A DNA stretch of 34,284 bases. Origin: Pseudomonadota bacterium. GTDB taxonomy: Bacteria; Pseudomonadota; Alphaproteobacteria; Rhizobiales; Devosiaceae. The position numbers were made by a program, and so were the translations under genes. Location: the NCBI GenBank assembly GCA_023433775.1, contig JAEYTY010000104.1, positions 1 to 34,284 of the forward strand, given 5' to 3'. Shown here piece by piece: positions 6,002-12,900 of this stretch. The notes under the pieces were generated by a model. It searched no databases, was not told the DNA's origin, and saw only the letters and a program-made list of their open reading frames with translations. Position 1 is the first letter of the stretch, and every line of letters starts with the position of its first letter.

Positions 6002-6165
6002 TGCCGGACAGTCGCCACGACGTTTACAAAATGTTCACAAAGAATATCTTGCAACCAATCGGTGGCTCAGCCATATATCCCCCTAACAAGACCCGCCACG
6101 CCTCGGACGAAGCTTCCACTTCGCACTGCGCACCCCGGCGGGTTTCTTGCTTCTTGGGCTCCTGA
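6001..6165 (+). CDS. Doubtful 54-aa frame coupled to the upstream gene
   Basis: The ATG at 6001 overlaps the previous stop (TGATG) and has GAGGAG at 5989-5994, an excellent ribosome binding site. The product (MPDSRHDVYKMFTKNILQPI ... RRVSCFLGS) does not look like a folded protein, and its second half coincides with the candidate structured RNA at 6085-6160. It may be a leftover start of a gene displaced by the AbiF cassette rather than a functional protein. Confidence 0.3.
   Translation: MPDSRHDVYKMFTKNILQPIGGSAIYPPNKTRHASDEASTSHCAPRRVSCFLGS
6049..6079 (+). promoter_or_regulatory. Candidate promoter of the AbiF-associated RNA
   Basis: TTGCAA at 6049-6054 is followed after 17 bp by CATATA (6072-6077), or after 19 bp by TATATC (6074-6079). 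Predicted initiation would fall near 6084-6086, just before the foot of the long RNA stem at 6087. The stretch is locally AT-rich. The match to consensus is moderate. Confidence 0.4.
6085..6160 (+). ncRNA. Candidate structured RNA upstream of abiF
   Basis: CAAGA-CCCGCC (6087-6097) pairs with GGCGGG-TT-TCTTG (6137-6149), giving 11 bp with a two-base bulge. Nested inside is CGAAG (6108-6112) with CTTCG (6119-6123) around a six-base loop. The structure lies between a candidate promoter and the Abi_2 gene 20 bp downstream. A conserved structured RNA family (the abiF RNA motif) is known upstream of abiF genes, so position and structure fit. I could not compare it with that model. The ends given are approximate. 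Confidence 0.5.
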
Positions 6166-6168
6166 ACC

Positions 6169-7092
6169 ATGAAGTTCACCAAGCCCTCGCTCACCATTCA
6201 GCAGCAGATCGAACGGCTCGAAGCCCGGGGTATGGCTGTACCAGACAAGCGCCTCGCCGAGCACAGCCTGCAGCACATCAGCTACTACCGCCTCCGCGCT
6301 TATTGGCTGCCATTCGAGGTGCCTGCAGAGCAGGATGGCGAGCACAAGTTCGCCGAGGGCACCAGCTTTGACGATGCCCTTTCCCTATACGTCTTCGACC
6401 GGCAGTTGCGGCTTTTGGTCATGGATGCGATTGAGCGCGTGGAGGTCTCGTTCCGCGGAGCATGGGCGTACCACCTGGCCAACCGCTACGATCCCCATGG
6501 CTATCTCGATCCGGCGCTCTACGCCCGTAGCGATCAGTTTGCCCGGGCGCTGGCCTCGCTGCTGGACGAGATCGACCGGTCAAAGGACACATTCGTCAAG
6601 CACTACAAGAGGAAGTACGACGACCCCGAGCATCCTCCGGTATGGATGGTCTCGGAAATTCTGTCGCTCGGCCAGCTCTCCAAGTGGTTCAGCAACCTCA
6701 AGGCCAGACCCGATCGCCAGGCCATCGCCAAGGTCTATGGGATTGACGAGAAGGTGCTGGCCTCCTGCGCCCACCACCTAACCTATGTCCGCAATATCTG
6801 CGCCCATCACGGTCGCCTTTGGAACAAGCAGTTCACGGTCACCATGATCGTGCCGAGCGCGCCGTCCGCCCTGCGCCTCGCCATGAACCCGTCTGCCGAA
6901 CGCCAGCTCTACAACACACTTGCCATGCTGGGTTACTTGATGGGTATCGTTGCGCCCGCATCCGATTGGCGCCGCCGGCTGGCTCAATTGCTCAGCACCT
7001 GTCCGCACGCGAAGCTCGAAGCCATGGGATTTCCAGATGGCTGGCGCGACATGCCGTCGTGGAAGGCGTCTATCGAAAGCGAGGTGTCTTGA
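6169..7092 (+). CDS. AbiF/AbiD-type abortive infection protein, Abi_2 HEPN family (307 aa)
   Basis: The N-terminal pattern (FTKPSLTIQQQIERLEARGM, then HISYYRLRAYWLPF) and the core (LYVFDRQLRLLVMDAIERVE VSFRGAWAYHL) are typical of the Abi_2 family (AbiD, AbiF). A HEPN ribonuclease motif R-N-I-C-A-H spans R208 to H213, followed by H-G-R-L-W-N. A second Rx5H, R96 to H102, is also present. Length is normal for the family. HEPN proteins of this kind are RNases thought to stop growth on phage infection. The gene ends in TGATG with the integrase. It probably defends the element and its host against competing phages; the RNA just upstream may restrain it. Confidence 0.88.
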   Translation: MKFTKPSLTIQQQIERLEARGMAVPDKRLAEHSLQHISYYRLRAYWLPFEVPAEQDGEHKFAEGTSFDDALSLYVFDRQLRLLVMDAIERVEVSFRGAWAYHLANRYDPHGYLDPALYARSDQFARALASLLDEIDRSKDTFVKHYKRKYDDPEHPPVWMVSEILSLGQLSKWFSNLKARPDRQAIAKVYGIDEKVLASCAHHLTYVRNICAHHGRLWNKQFTVTMIVPSAPSALRLAMNPSAERQLYNTLAMLGYLMGIVAPASDWRRRLAQLLSTCPHAKLEAMGFPDGWRDMPSWKASIESEVS

Positions 7093-8324
7093 TGTCAATC
7101 CGCCTTCGCACCTGGACCACCAACGGCGTCGAGCACAAGGCCTGGCAGGTCAGCTACACGGACGCCAATGGCAAGCGCCAGCGCCCCCAATTCAAGCTGA
7201 AGAAGGACGCTGAGGCGTTCCTGGCCAGGGCCAAGACGCAGGTCATGGACGGCACCCACATCGCCCCGGGCGACAGCATCACGGTCGAGGAAGCGGGAAA
7301 GCTCTGGATCACGGCCAAGCAGCGCGCCGGTCGGGAGCAGGCCACCATCGACCAGTACAAGCAGCACGTCGAGCTGCACATCGTGCCGTTCATCGGCGCC
7401 ATGAAACTACCGGACCTGTCGCCACCCCGCCTGAGCAGATTCGAGGATGATCTGATCGAGGCCGGGCGCTCGTCGGCCATGGTGCGCAAGGTCATGGTCA
7501 GCCTGGGCAGCATCATCGCGAACGCGCAAAAGCGCGGCCACGTCCATAGGAACGTGGTCCGTGACATGCGGGGGCTGAACGGGGGAAGTGACGCACGCGC
7601 AGAGAAGCGCGCCAAAGCTAAGTTACGGGTCGGGGTGGACATTCCCTCGCCGGAAGAGGTCAAAGCCATTCTGGGCGCTCTACAGGGGCGCTGGCGTCCC
7701 TTGCTGATGACGGCGATCTTCACCGGCTTGCGGGCAAGTGAGTTGCGGGGCCTGCGGTGGGATGACGTCGACCTGGCGGCAATGCAGATCCATGTTCGCC
7801 AGCGCGCCGACCGATACAATGCGATCGGCAGGCCGAAGTCGGAGGCCGGGGATCGTGACGTGCCGATCCCGGCGCCGCTGGTGAATGTCTTGAGGGAATG
7901 GCGTCTGGTCTGCCCCAAGAAAGATACCGGCAAGCGGGACGCCAATGGCGAGCCGGTGAAGGCGCTCGAGCTCGTGTTCCCCAATGGGCAAGGCAAGGTC
8001 GAGTCGCTTGGCAACATCATCAACCGCGGGCTGGCGCCGACACAGTTGAGGGCCGGGGTCACGGTGGACACCGCCAGGGTGGACGAGGAAGGCAAGCCTA
8101 TCCTCGGGCCGAAGTATGGCGGGATGCACGCTCTAAGGCACTTCAACGCCAGTTGGCTGATCAATCCGCCGGCAGCGGGTGGATTGGGATTGTCACCGAA
8201 AGAGGTTCAGGAGCGCCTGGGCCACTCGTCCATCGTCATCACCATGAACACCTATTCGCACCTGTTCCCGAAGCACGACGCGGGCGACGAGATGAGCGCG
8301 GCGGCAGCGGCCTTGCTGGGCTGA
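7092..8324 (+). CDS. Tyrosine recombinase/phage integrase (410 aa)
   Basis: Three domains are visible: an arm-binding N-terminus (to about residue 55, W-Q-V-S-Y-T-D-A-N-G-K-R-Q-R), a SAM-like core-binding domain (about 62-170) and the catalytic domain (about 185-400). The catalytic set is complete: R214 in TGLRASELRGLRW, K249, H346-x-x-R349 in MHALRH, H378 in LGHSS and nucleophile Y388 in NTYSHLF. The ATG at 7092 overlaps the abiF stop (TGATG); longer upstream frames lie inside abiF. It lies 165 bp from the 3' end of tRNA-Phe, the presumed target. Confidence 0.95.
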   Translation: MSIRLRTWTTNGVEHKAWQVSYTDANGKRQRPQFKLKKDAEAFLARAKTQVMDGTHIAPGDSITVEEAGKLWITAKQRAGREQATIDQYKQHVELHIVPFIGAMKLPDLSPPRLSRFEDDLIEAGRSSAMVRKVMVSLGSIIANAQKRGHVHRNVVRDMRGLNGGSDARAEKRAKAKLRVGVDIPSPEEVKAILGALQGRWRPLLMTAIFTGLRASELRGLRWDDVDLAAMQIHVRQRADRYNAIGRPKSEAGDRDVPIPAPLVNVLREWRLVCPKKDTGKRDANGEPVKALELVFPNGQGKVESLGNIINRGLAPTQLRAGVTVDTARVDEEGKPILGPKYGGMHALRHFNASWLINPPAAGGLGLSPKEVQERLGHSSIVITMNTYSHLFPKHDAGDEMSAAAAALLG

Positions 8325-8336
8325 ATCCCGCCCCTT

Positions 8337-8428
8337 CCATGTGCCAACCATGTGCCACGGCCTTGCCGTGCGCAATTGTCCATGTGTGGATTTTCAACGA
8401 CTTAGGCGTGCGACACAAGGATGGCACA
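8337..8428. repeat. Candidate integrase arm-type sites
   Basis: CCATGTGCCA occurs twice in direct repeat (8337-8346, 8348-8357). A related CCATGTGTGG is at 8380-8389, and an inverted TGGCACA at 8422-8428. All lie between the integrase stop and tRNA-Phe. Short direct repeats at this position are usual for the high-affinity arm sites bound by integrase N-terminal domains. Confidence 0.45.
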
Positions 8429-8489
8429 CGGAACGCGGCCCGCTGAACGCCGATGGTCAATTTATCTAGCAATTTCAAGGAGAAAGGAG

Positions 8490-8565
8490 TGGTGCCCAGG
8501 ACCGGAATCGAACCAGTGACACGCGGATTTTCAATCCGCTGCTCTACCAACTGAGCTACCTGGGC
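8490..8565 (-). tRNA. tRNA-Phe (anticodon GAA)
   Basis: Reading the minus strand from 8565: acceptor GCCCAGG, D arm GCTC/GAGC, anticodon stem GCGGA/TCCGC with loop TTGAAAA (anticodon GAA), T arm ACTGG-TTCGATT-CCGGT, acceptor CCTGGGC, discriminator A and encoded CCA ending at 8490. All stems pair. The 3' end faces the integrase, so the likely attachment site overlaps the T arm/acceptor half and integration regenerated an intact gene. The 149 bp to yacG hold no gene that I can support. Confidence 0.97.
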
Positions 8566-8714
8566 AGGGGCGCTTTGGGGCGCCCGGCGTGAAGCCACGG
8601 GCCTTATAGGAGATCGGTTTTAGGCGCGCAAGCGTGAAAACGTCGTGTGGATAAAGGGATTAGATGTTAGCAGGCTGTTAACGTTGAGCTTGGCGTCTTG
8701 CGGATAGCGCGATG

Positions 8715-8888
8715 CTATTCCTCATCGTTGTCGGGCAGCGGCTCATCGTCCCGGGCGGGGATGACATAATTGCCGGTCAGCCAGCGATTGAGATCGACAT
8801 CGGCGCAGCGTTTGGAGCAGAAGGGCATGAATTCTTCCACGGCCGGCTTGCCGCAGATGGGGCACTTCTTGGCGGGGGCTTTGGTCAT
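8715..8888 (-). CDS. yacG: DNA gyrase inhibitor YacG, zinc-binding (57 aa)
   Basis: YacG is a small zinc protein that binds GyrB and inhibits gyrase in E. coli. The four zinc ligands are visible as C9-x2-C12 and C24-x3-C28 in CPICGKPAVEEFMPFCSKRC, followed by the conserved D-V-D-L-N-R-W-L and the acidic tail. The start overlaps the maf stop as TGATG. It ends the leftward core operon, next to tRNA-Phe. Confidence 0.92.
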   Translation of the reverse strand: MTKAPAKKCPICGKPAVEEFMPFCSKRCADVDLNRWLTGNYVIPARDDEPLPDNDEE

Positions 8889-9526
8889 CAGACGCCCGAG
8901 TGGCTCGACTGGTTGAGCCAGTTGAAGTGGACAGGATAATTCTCGCCAGCCAGCAATTGCGTGGTCTCGTGCAGCGGCAGGCCGACCACGGCGGAATAGG
9001 AGCCGACCAGCTTGACCACAAACGAACCGGCAATACCCTGGATGGCATAGCCACCTGCCTTGTCGCGCCACTCGGCGCTGGCGAGATAGGCTTCCATTTC
9101 GCGCGACGACAGACGCTTGAAGCGGATGCGGGTTTCGACCAGGCGGTGGCGGCGAGCGCCGGAGGGCGTGATGAGCGTCACGCCGGTATAGACGCGATGC
9201 GCGCGGCCAGAGAGCAGGCGCAGGCAGGCGCTGGCCTCTTCCATGGTTTCTGCCTTGGGCAAAATGCGCCGGCCAACGGCGACGACCGTATCGGCGGCCA
9301 AAACCAGTGAATTGCCGCCAAAGCCCGCCACGCGCGCCTTGTGCTGCGCCGTCAGCGCCTTGAGATCGGCGAGACGGCCCGCCAGCTTGCGGGGCAGTTC
9401 GCCCTTTTCGGGGGTTTCATCGACATGGGCGGGAACCAGATGTTCCGGCTCGATACCGATCTGGTTGAGCAGCGCCAGGCGGCGCGGCGAAGCAGAAGCC
9501 AGTATCAAATCCGGGCGGCTGGCCAT
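8888..9526 (-). CDS. maf: Maf-family nucleotide pyrophosphatase (212 aa)
   Basis: Maf proteins hydrolyse non-canonical or pyrimidine nucleoside triphosphates to monophosphates and pyrophosphate. The N-terminal LILASASPRRLALLNQIG is the signature substrate-binding motif, V-L-A-A-D-T-V-V carries the catalytic acid, and K-A-G-G-Y-A-I-Q-G is the conserved third motif. Length is normal. It follows infA by 10 bp and is coupled to yacG. Which nucleotide it prefers cannot be told from the sequence. Confidence 0.92.
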   Translation of the reverse strand: MASRPDLILASASPRRLALLNQIGIEPEHLVPAHVDETPEKGELPRKLAGRLADLKALTAQHKARVAGFGGNSLVLAADTVVAVGRRILPKAETMEEASACLRLLSGRAHRVYTGVTLITPSGARRHRLVETRIRFKRLSSREMEAYLASAEWRDKAGGYAIQGIAGSFVVKLVGSYSAVVGLPLHETTQLLAGENYPVHFNWLNQSSHSGV

Positions 9527-9536
9527 TTATCTCAGA

Positions 9537-9755
9537 TCACTTGAATCGGTAAGTGATGCGACCCTTGGTGAGGTCGTAGGGGGTCATTTCGCACAGCACC
9601 TTGTCGCCGGCGAGAACGCGGATGCGATTCTTGCGCATACGACCAGCGGTGTGGGCGATGATTTCGTGTTCGTTTTCCAGCTTGACCCTGAAGGTCGCGT
9701 TGGGAAGCAGTTCAGTTACCACGCCCGGAAATTCGAGCACTTCTTCCTTGGCCAT
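9537..9755 (-). CDS. infA: Translation initiation factor IF-1 (72 aa)
   Basis: IF-1 binds the A site of the 30S subunit during initiation. MAKEEVLEFPGVVTELLPNA, FRVKLENEHEIIAHTAGRMR and LAGDKVLCEMTPYDLTKGRI form the entire OB fold at the standard length of 72 residues. The ATG at 9753-9755 follows AGGAGAAAG. It is preceded by a 195-bp leader region containing two tandem palindromes, so it is likely to have its own promoter. Confidence 0.97.
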   Translation of the reverse strand: MAKEEVLEFPGVVTELLPNATFRVKLENEHEIIAHTAGRMRKNRIRVLAGDKVLCEMTPYDLTKGRITYRFK

Positions 9756-9829
9756 ACTTTCTCCTGGGAAGACCCCGACGGCAGGCACTGCGCCGGACGG
9801 GGCCGAAAATTTGCCGGAACCTACTTCAA

Positions 9830-9875
9830 TTCACCGGCTTTGTGAACCACTTGCCCTATTCGCCGGTTTTGTGAA
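9830..9875. promoter_or_regulatory. Two tandem 17-bp palindromic sites upstream of infA
   Basis: TTCACCGGCTTTGTGAA (9830-9846) and TTCGCCGGTTTTGTGAA (9859-9875) differ at two positions and repeat with a 29-bp period. Each has the form TTCRC-N7-GTGAA. They lie 75-120 bp upstream of the infA start, in the gap after the phosphatase fusion gene. They could be operators for a dimeric regulator. No regulator is identified. Confidence 0.5.
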
Positions 9876-9950
9876 GCGGCAAACGGCAAAAGTCTCTGAT
9901 TTGTTGCGTTTGGGCGCGGCGAAAAGCGGCGAACAATTCGGCACGAAGAC

Positions 9951-10892
9951 TCAGGACACCAGCTTTCCGATACGTTCGCGGACCCGGCGGCGGAGGCTGT
10001 CGCGCAGTTCGCGATAGGCGGAAACCACGAGTTCGCGGCTGCCTTCGACCAGAGACGGGTCTTCGACCTTCCAATGCTCCACGGCACCGGCATCCAGCCC
10101 CTTGCGGGCCACGGCGTCGGGCGCGTCGTCGGAAAGGGTAATGACGAGATCGAACCGGTTGGCCACCAGCTCGTCCAGCATGTGGGGCGTGTGGATCGAC
10201 ATATCAATGCCGATCTCTTCCATCACCTCATGCACGAACTGGTCGGCCTTGCCGCCATTGACGCCGACCGAACGGGCAATGACGCGGCCCGGAAAAGCCT
10301 GACGCGCCAGAGCGGCGGCCATGGGCGAACGCACCGAGTTCATCGAGCAGACAAAGAGCACCGAGGGCAATTCGCTGGTCGCTTCATCGATGCGGGAGGC
10401 ATAGGGCTGGACGGCGCAGATGAGGGTGAAAAGGCGCCGGGCGGTGTTAAGGTCGATGATAATCTTGTTGTCGAGCCGGGTGCGCAAAAGCTCGGCCGCC
10501 TCATTGTGCATTCCGCGCCGGGCCATATCGACGGTTTCGATCTGAAAGGGCTGAGCCGAGCGGATGGCCTCATAATAGGCGTCGCGGATGCGGAAATAGT
10601 CGCGGATCAACCGGCGGAAGGGCGTGAGCGACAGGTAATGCGCCGCGATGGGCTGGAAGGTTTCGGGGTGGCGCACATCGAGCACGATGGAATTGCCGAT
10701 GATCGACATATGGAGCGCAAAGGGCCCCTTGGCCGTGACGCGCGCGGGGCGGAAGGAATTGTTCTCGAGCAGATCATAGATGGCGATGCGCCATTCATGC
10801 ACCTCGTCGGGATTGATCGAGGTGATGGTATTGGGGTCGAGCGTCACGGTGACCAGCCTGTCGGTCTGGGTCGCCGCCTGCTCTGTGCCCAT
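9951..10892 (-). CDS. Fusion: UPF0262 domain plus low-molecular-weight phosphatase/arsenate reductase-like domain (313 aa)
   Basis: Residues about 1-165 (VTLDPNTITSINPDEVHEWR, then ENNSFRPARVTAKGPFALHM, RGMHNEAAELLRTRLDNKII) are a complete UPF0262 protein. Residues 176-313 are a low-molecular-weight tyrosine phosphatase fold with the P-loop C182-S-M-N-S-V-R188-S and a later E-D-P loop. In related bacteria, as I recall, the two are separate neighbouring genes; here one frame joins them through a short linker (QPYASRIDEATSELPS). The ATG at 10890-10892 is 9 bp after the hisD stop; a TTG at 10902-10904 overlaps that stop as TTGA and is an alternative. Substrate unknown. Confidence 0.85.
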   Translation of the reverse strand: MGTEQAATQTDRLVTVTLDPNTITSINPDEVHEWRIAIYDLLENNSFRPARVTAKGPFALHMSIIGNSIVLDVRHPETFQPIAAHYLSLTPFRRLIRDYFRIRDAYYEAIRSAQPFQIETVDMARRGMHNEAAELLRTRLDNKIIIDLNTARRLFTLICAVQPYASRIDEATSELPSVLFVCSMNSVRSPMAAALARQAFPGRVIARSVGVNGGKADQFVHEVMEEIGIDMSIHTPHMLDELVANRFDLVITLSDDAPDAVARKGLDAGAVEHWKVEDPSLVEGSRELVVSAYRELRDSLRRRVRERIGKLVS

Positions 10893-10900
10893 GGATATGC

Positions 10901-12193
10901 TCAAGAGTTCAACCGGATGGAGATGGACCTGCCATGGCCGTCAAGGTCTTCGACCCCGGCAATGGTGACGGCGGGTTCGGCCAGCGCGGCCAGCGACGAG
11001 GGCGTGCAGCCGAGCAGCGAGGTGCGCTTCATGAAATCGAGGACCCCGAGCCCGGAGGCAAAGCGGGCCGAGCGCGCCGTGGGCAGGACGTGGTTTGAGC
11101 CGCCGACATAGTCGCCGATGGCTTCGGGCGTGTGGTGGCCGAGGAAGATCGCCCCAGCATGGCGGATGGCGGGCAGAATGGACTGCGGGTCGTCGAGCGC
11201 CAGCTCGACATGTTCGGAGGCGATGCGATTGGCGAGGTTTGCTGCCTCTTCGAGCGAAGCCACCTTGATGATGGCGCCGAACTCGTCCCAGCCTTCGCGG
11301 GCAATGGTCTGCTTGGGCAGCAGCGACAACTGCCGGTCGACTTCCTTCTCCACCGCGTCGGCGAGACGATCATCGGTGGTAACGAGGATGGACTGGGCCC
11401 CTGCCCCATGCTCAGCCTGGGCGATGAGATCGGCGGCGACCCAGGCCGGATTGGCAGAACTATCGGCGATGACCAGCACTTCGGACGGTCCCGCAATCAT
11501 GTCGATGCCGACCTGGCCAAAGACATGCCGCTTGGCGGTGGCCACATAGGCATTGCCGGGGCCGACAACCTTGTCGGTGCGGGCAATGGCGGCTGTGCCA
11601 TAGGCCAGCGCCGCAACGGCCTGTGCGCCCCCTATGCGGTAGATCTCGGTGATGCCGGCAATCTGGGCGGCAGCGAGAATGGCCGGATTGATCTCGCCAT
11701 TGGGCGTGGGCACGACCATAGCGATGCGCGCCACGCCCGCCACATTGGCGGGCACGGCGTTCATCAGCACCGAGGACGGGTAGGAGGCGAGGCCGCCCGG
11801 TACATAGAGGCCAACAGCATCCACGGGCGTCCAGCGCGTGCCCAGGGTCACGCCGAGGGCGTCGGTATAAATCTGGTCCTGCGGTTTCTGCTTTTCGTGA
11901 TGCGCCTTGATGCGATCATGCGCGGTCTGCAGCGCGGCGCGGACATTGGCCGTAACCTGTGCGGCGGCGGAGGCGATTTCCTCCGGCGTGAAGCGCAGGG
12001 TTTCGGCCGTGACATTGGCCTTGTCGAATTTGTTGGTCAGCTCGACAACGGCCACGTCACCCCGGGCGCGCACATCGGCAATGATGGCGGCAACCGTGTC
12101 ATTGACGTCTTTGCTGGACTCGCGCTTGCCGGCAAGGAGCTCAAGGAACTGCACCTGGAAATTGGCGTCGGCGCTATCGAGACGAAGGGGCAT
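10901..12193 (-). CDS. hisD: Histidinol dehydrogenase (430 aa)
   Basis: HisD catalyses the last two steps of histidine synthesis, L-histidinol to L-histidine with two NAD+. The sequence shows the Y-V-P-G-G nucleotide loop, V-V-G-P-G-N-A-Y-V, I-A-G-P-S-E-V, the zinc/active-site region A-Q-A-E-H-G-A-G-A-Q-S and I-A-S-E-H-V-E-L, with full-length coverage. ATG 12191-12193 is preferred; a GTG nine bases upstream is possible. It lies in the usual order between the DUF2948 gene and the UPF0262 gene. Confidence 0.97.
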   Translation of the reverse strand: MPLRLDSADANFQVQFLELLAGKRESSKDVNDTVAAIIADVRARGDVAVVELTNKFDKANVTAETLRFTPEEIASAAAQVTANVRAALQTAHDRIKAHHEKQKPQDQIYTDALGVTLGTRWTPVDAVGLYVPGGLASYPSSVLMNAVPANVAGVARIAMVVPTPNGEINPAILAAAQIAGITEIYRIGGAQAVAALAYGTAAIARTDKVVGPGNAYVATAKRHVFGQVGIDMIAGPSEVLVIADSSANPAWVAADLIAQAEHGAGAQSILVTTDDRLADAVEKEVDRQLSLLPKQTIAREGWDEFGAIIKVASLEEAANLANRIASEHVELALDDPQSILPAIRHAGAIFLGHHTPEAIGDYVGGSNHVLPTARSARFASGLGVLDFMKRTSLLGCTPSSLAALAEPAVTIAGVEDLDGHGRSISIRLNS

Positions 12194-12234
12194 GGGTGGC
12201 ACTGGTCCGGGAATTAGGAAGAAACGCGTGGGGC

Positions 12235-12666
12235 CTAGTCCAGCTTGTGCATGGGCTTGGCGGAGGCAGCCCAGGTGGCGCCCATATCGGCGAGGCGGGC
12301 TTCGAGGTAATCGACGTTGAGACGCACCGTGCCGCCGCCGGCAAATTGCAATTCGACAATTCCCGAAGGCGCATCGGTCGGCTGGAAGACGATGGACAGA
12401 AGATTGAGCACGCCTTCGGGCGCGGCGGGATCAAACCCGGCATAGGCTACTGAGGTGACGGCGTCGAAATGCAGCGCGCTGCGCTTGCGCAGACCCTTGC
12501 CGCGCGGCTGGTCGCTGGCCCAGTCAAACCGGTTCATCAGCAGGGCAAAACGCCTGTCGCCACGGGCATAACCCATATCGGCAACACGGATAATAGCGTC
12601 CTGAGCGTGGGCGGAGACCACTTCGAGGTCTTCGGTATCAAGCGCGATCAGCTTGAGATCTGTCAT
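12235..12666 (-). CDS. DUF2948 family protein (143 aa)
   Basis: MTDLKLIALDTEDLEVVSAH AQDAI... and the Arg/Lys-rich R-F-A-L-L-M-N-R-F-D-W segment identify the DUF2948 family, found almost only in alphaproteobacteria and usually next to hisD and murA, as here. The C-terminus (VELQFAGGGTVRLNVDYLEA) is a beta-strand pair followed by a helix. The biochemical role is unknown. The gene ends 41 bp before the hisD start, so co-transcription is likely. The 234 bp upstream (12667-12900) hold a perfect DnaA-box-like TGTGGATAA at 12752-12760 and no gene. Confidence 0.88.
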   Translation of the reverse strand: MTDLKLIALDTEDLEVVSAHAQDAIIRVADMGYARGDRRFALLMNRFDWASDQPRGKGLRKRSALHFDAVTSVAYAGFDPAAPEGVLNLLSIVFQPTDAPSGIVELQFAGGGTVRLNVDYLEARLADMGATWAASAKPMHKLD

Positions 12667-12900
12667 GGCAAGGGCCCTGTTGGCTGGAATGAACCTATCT
12701 GGTCACCCGGCACTCGATCTACAAGTTTGCAGGCATGGGGGCAATGCGCGGTGTGGATAAGGGAGATGCGCCCTTGCCCACCCCGGCTTGCAGGGATGGT
12801 CGACCGCCGCTATAGGGCGAAAATTACTGGCGCTCCGAGCAAAATGTGCATTTCTGCGCACGCATGGTATGGAGCCGCCTATGCGTAAGACGGGGCAATA

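Larger units (their letters stand above)
1..8489. mobile_element. Integrated prophage or phage-satellite segment, one end only
   Basis: Two divergent operons of short genes overlapping by 1-14 bp, a Rha-family phage regulator, ribbon-helix-helix and excisionase-like proteins, an O-like winged-helix gene with internal repeats, an Abi gene and a tyrosine integrase lie between the window start and a tRNA-Phe 3' end. Core chromosomal genes begin immediately on the other side of that tRNA. Integrase next to a tRNA 3' end is the classical layout of a tRNA-targeting element. No terminase, capsid, tail, relaxase or conjugation gene is visible, so prophage early region and phage satellite cannot be told apart. 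The distal attachment site is outside the window; I found no second copy of the tRNA 3' end in the left part. Confidence 0.85.

Noticed and set aside
8388..8397. GGATTTTCAA shared with the anticodon arm of tRNA-Phe as a possible attachment core
   Set aside because: The match is only 10 bases, lies between the integrase and the intact tRNA where a second core is not expected, and is weak evidence against chance.
9821..10207. A 128-codon leftward frame past the phosphatase domain
   Set aside because: It overlaps the phosphatase coding region in another frame, and its peptide lacks any motif. The stretch after 9950 is better explained as the infA upstream region.
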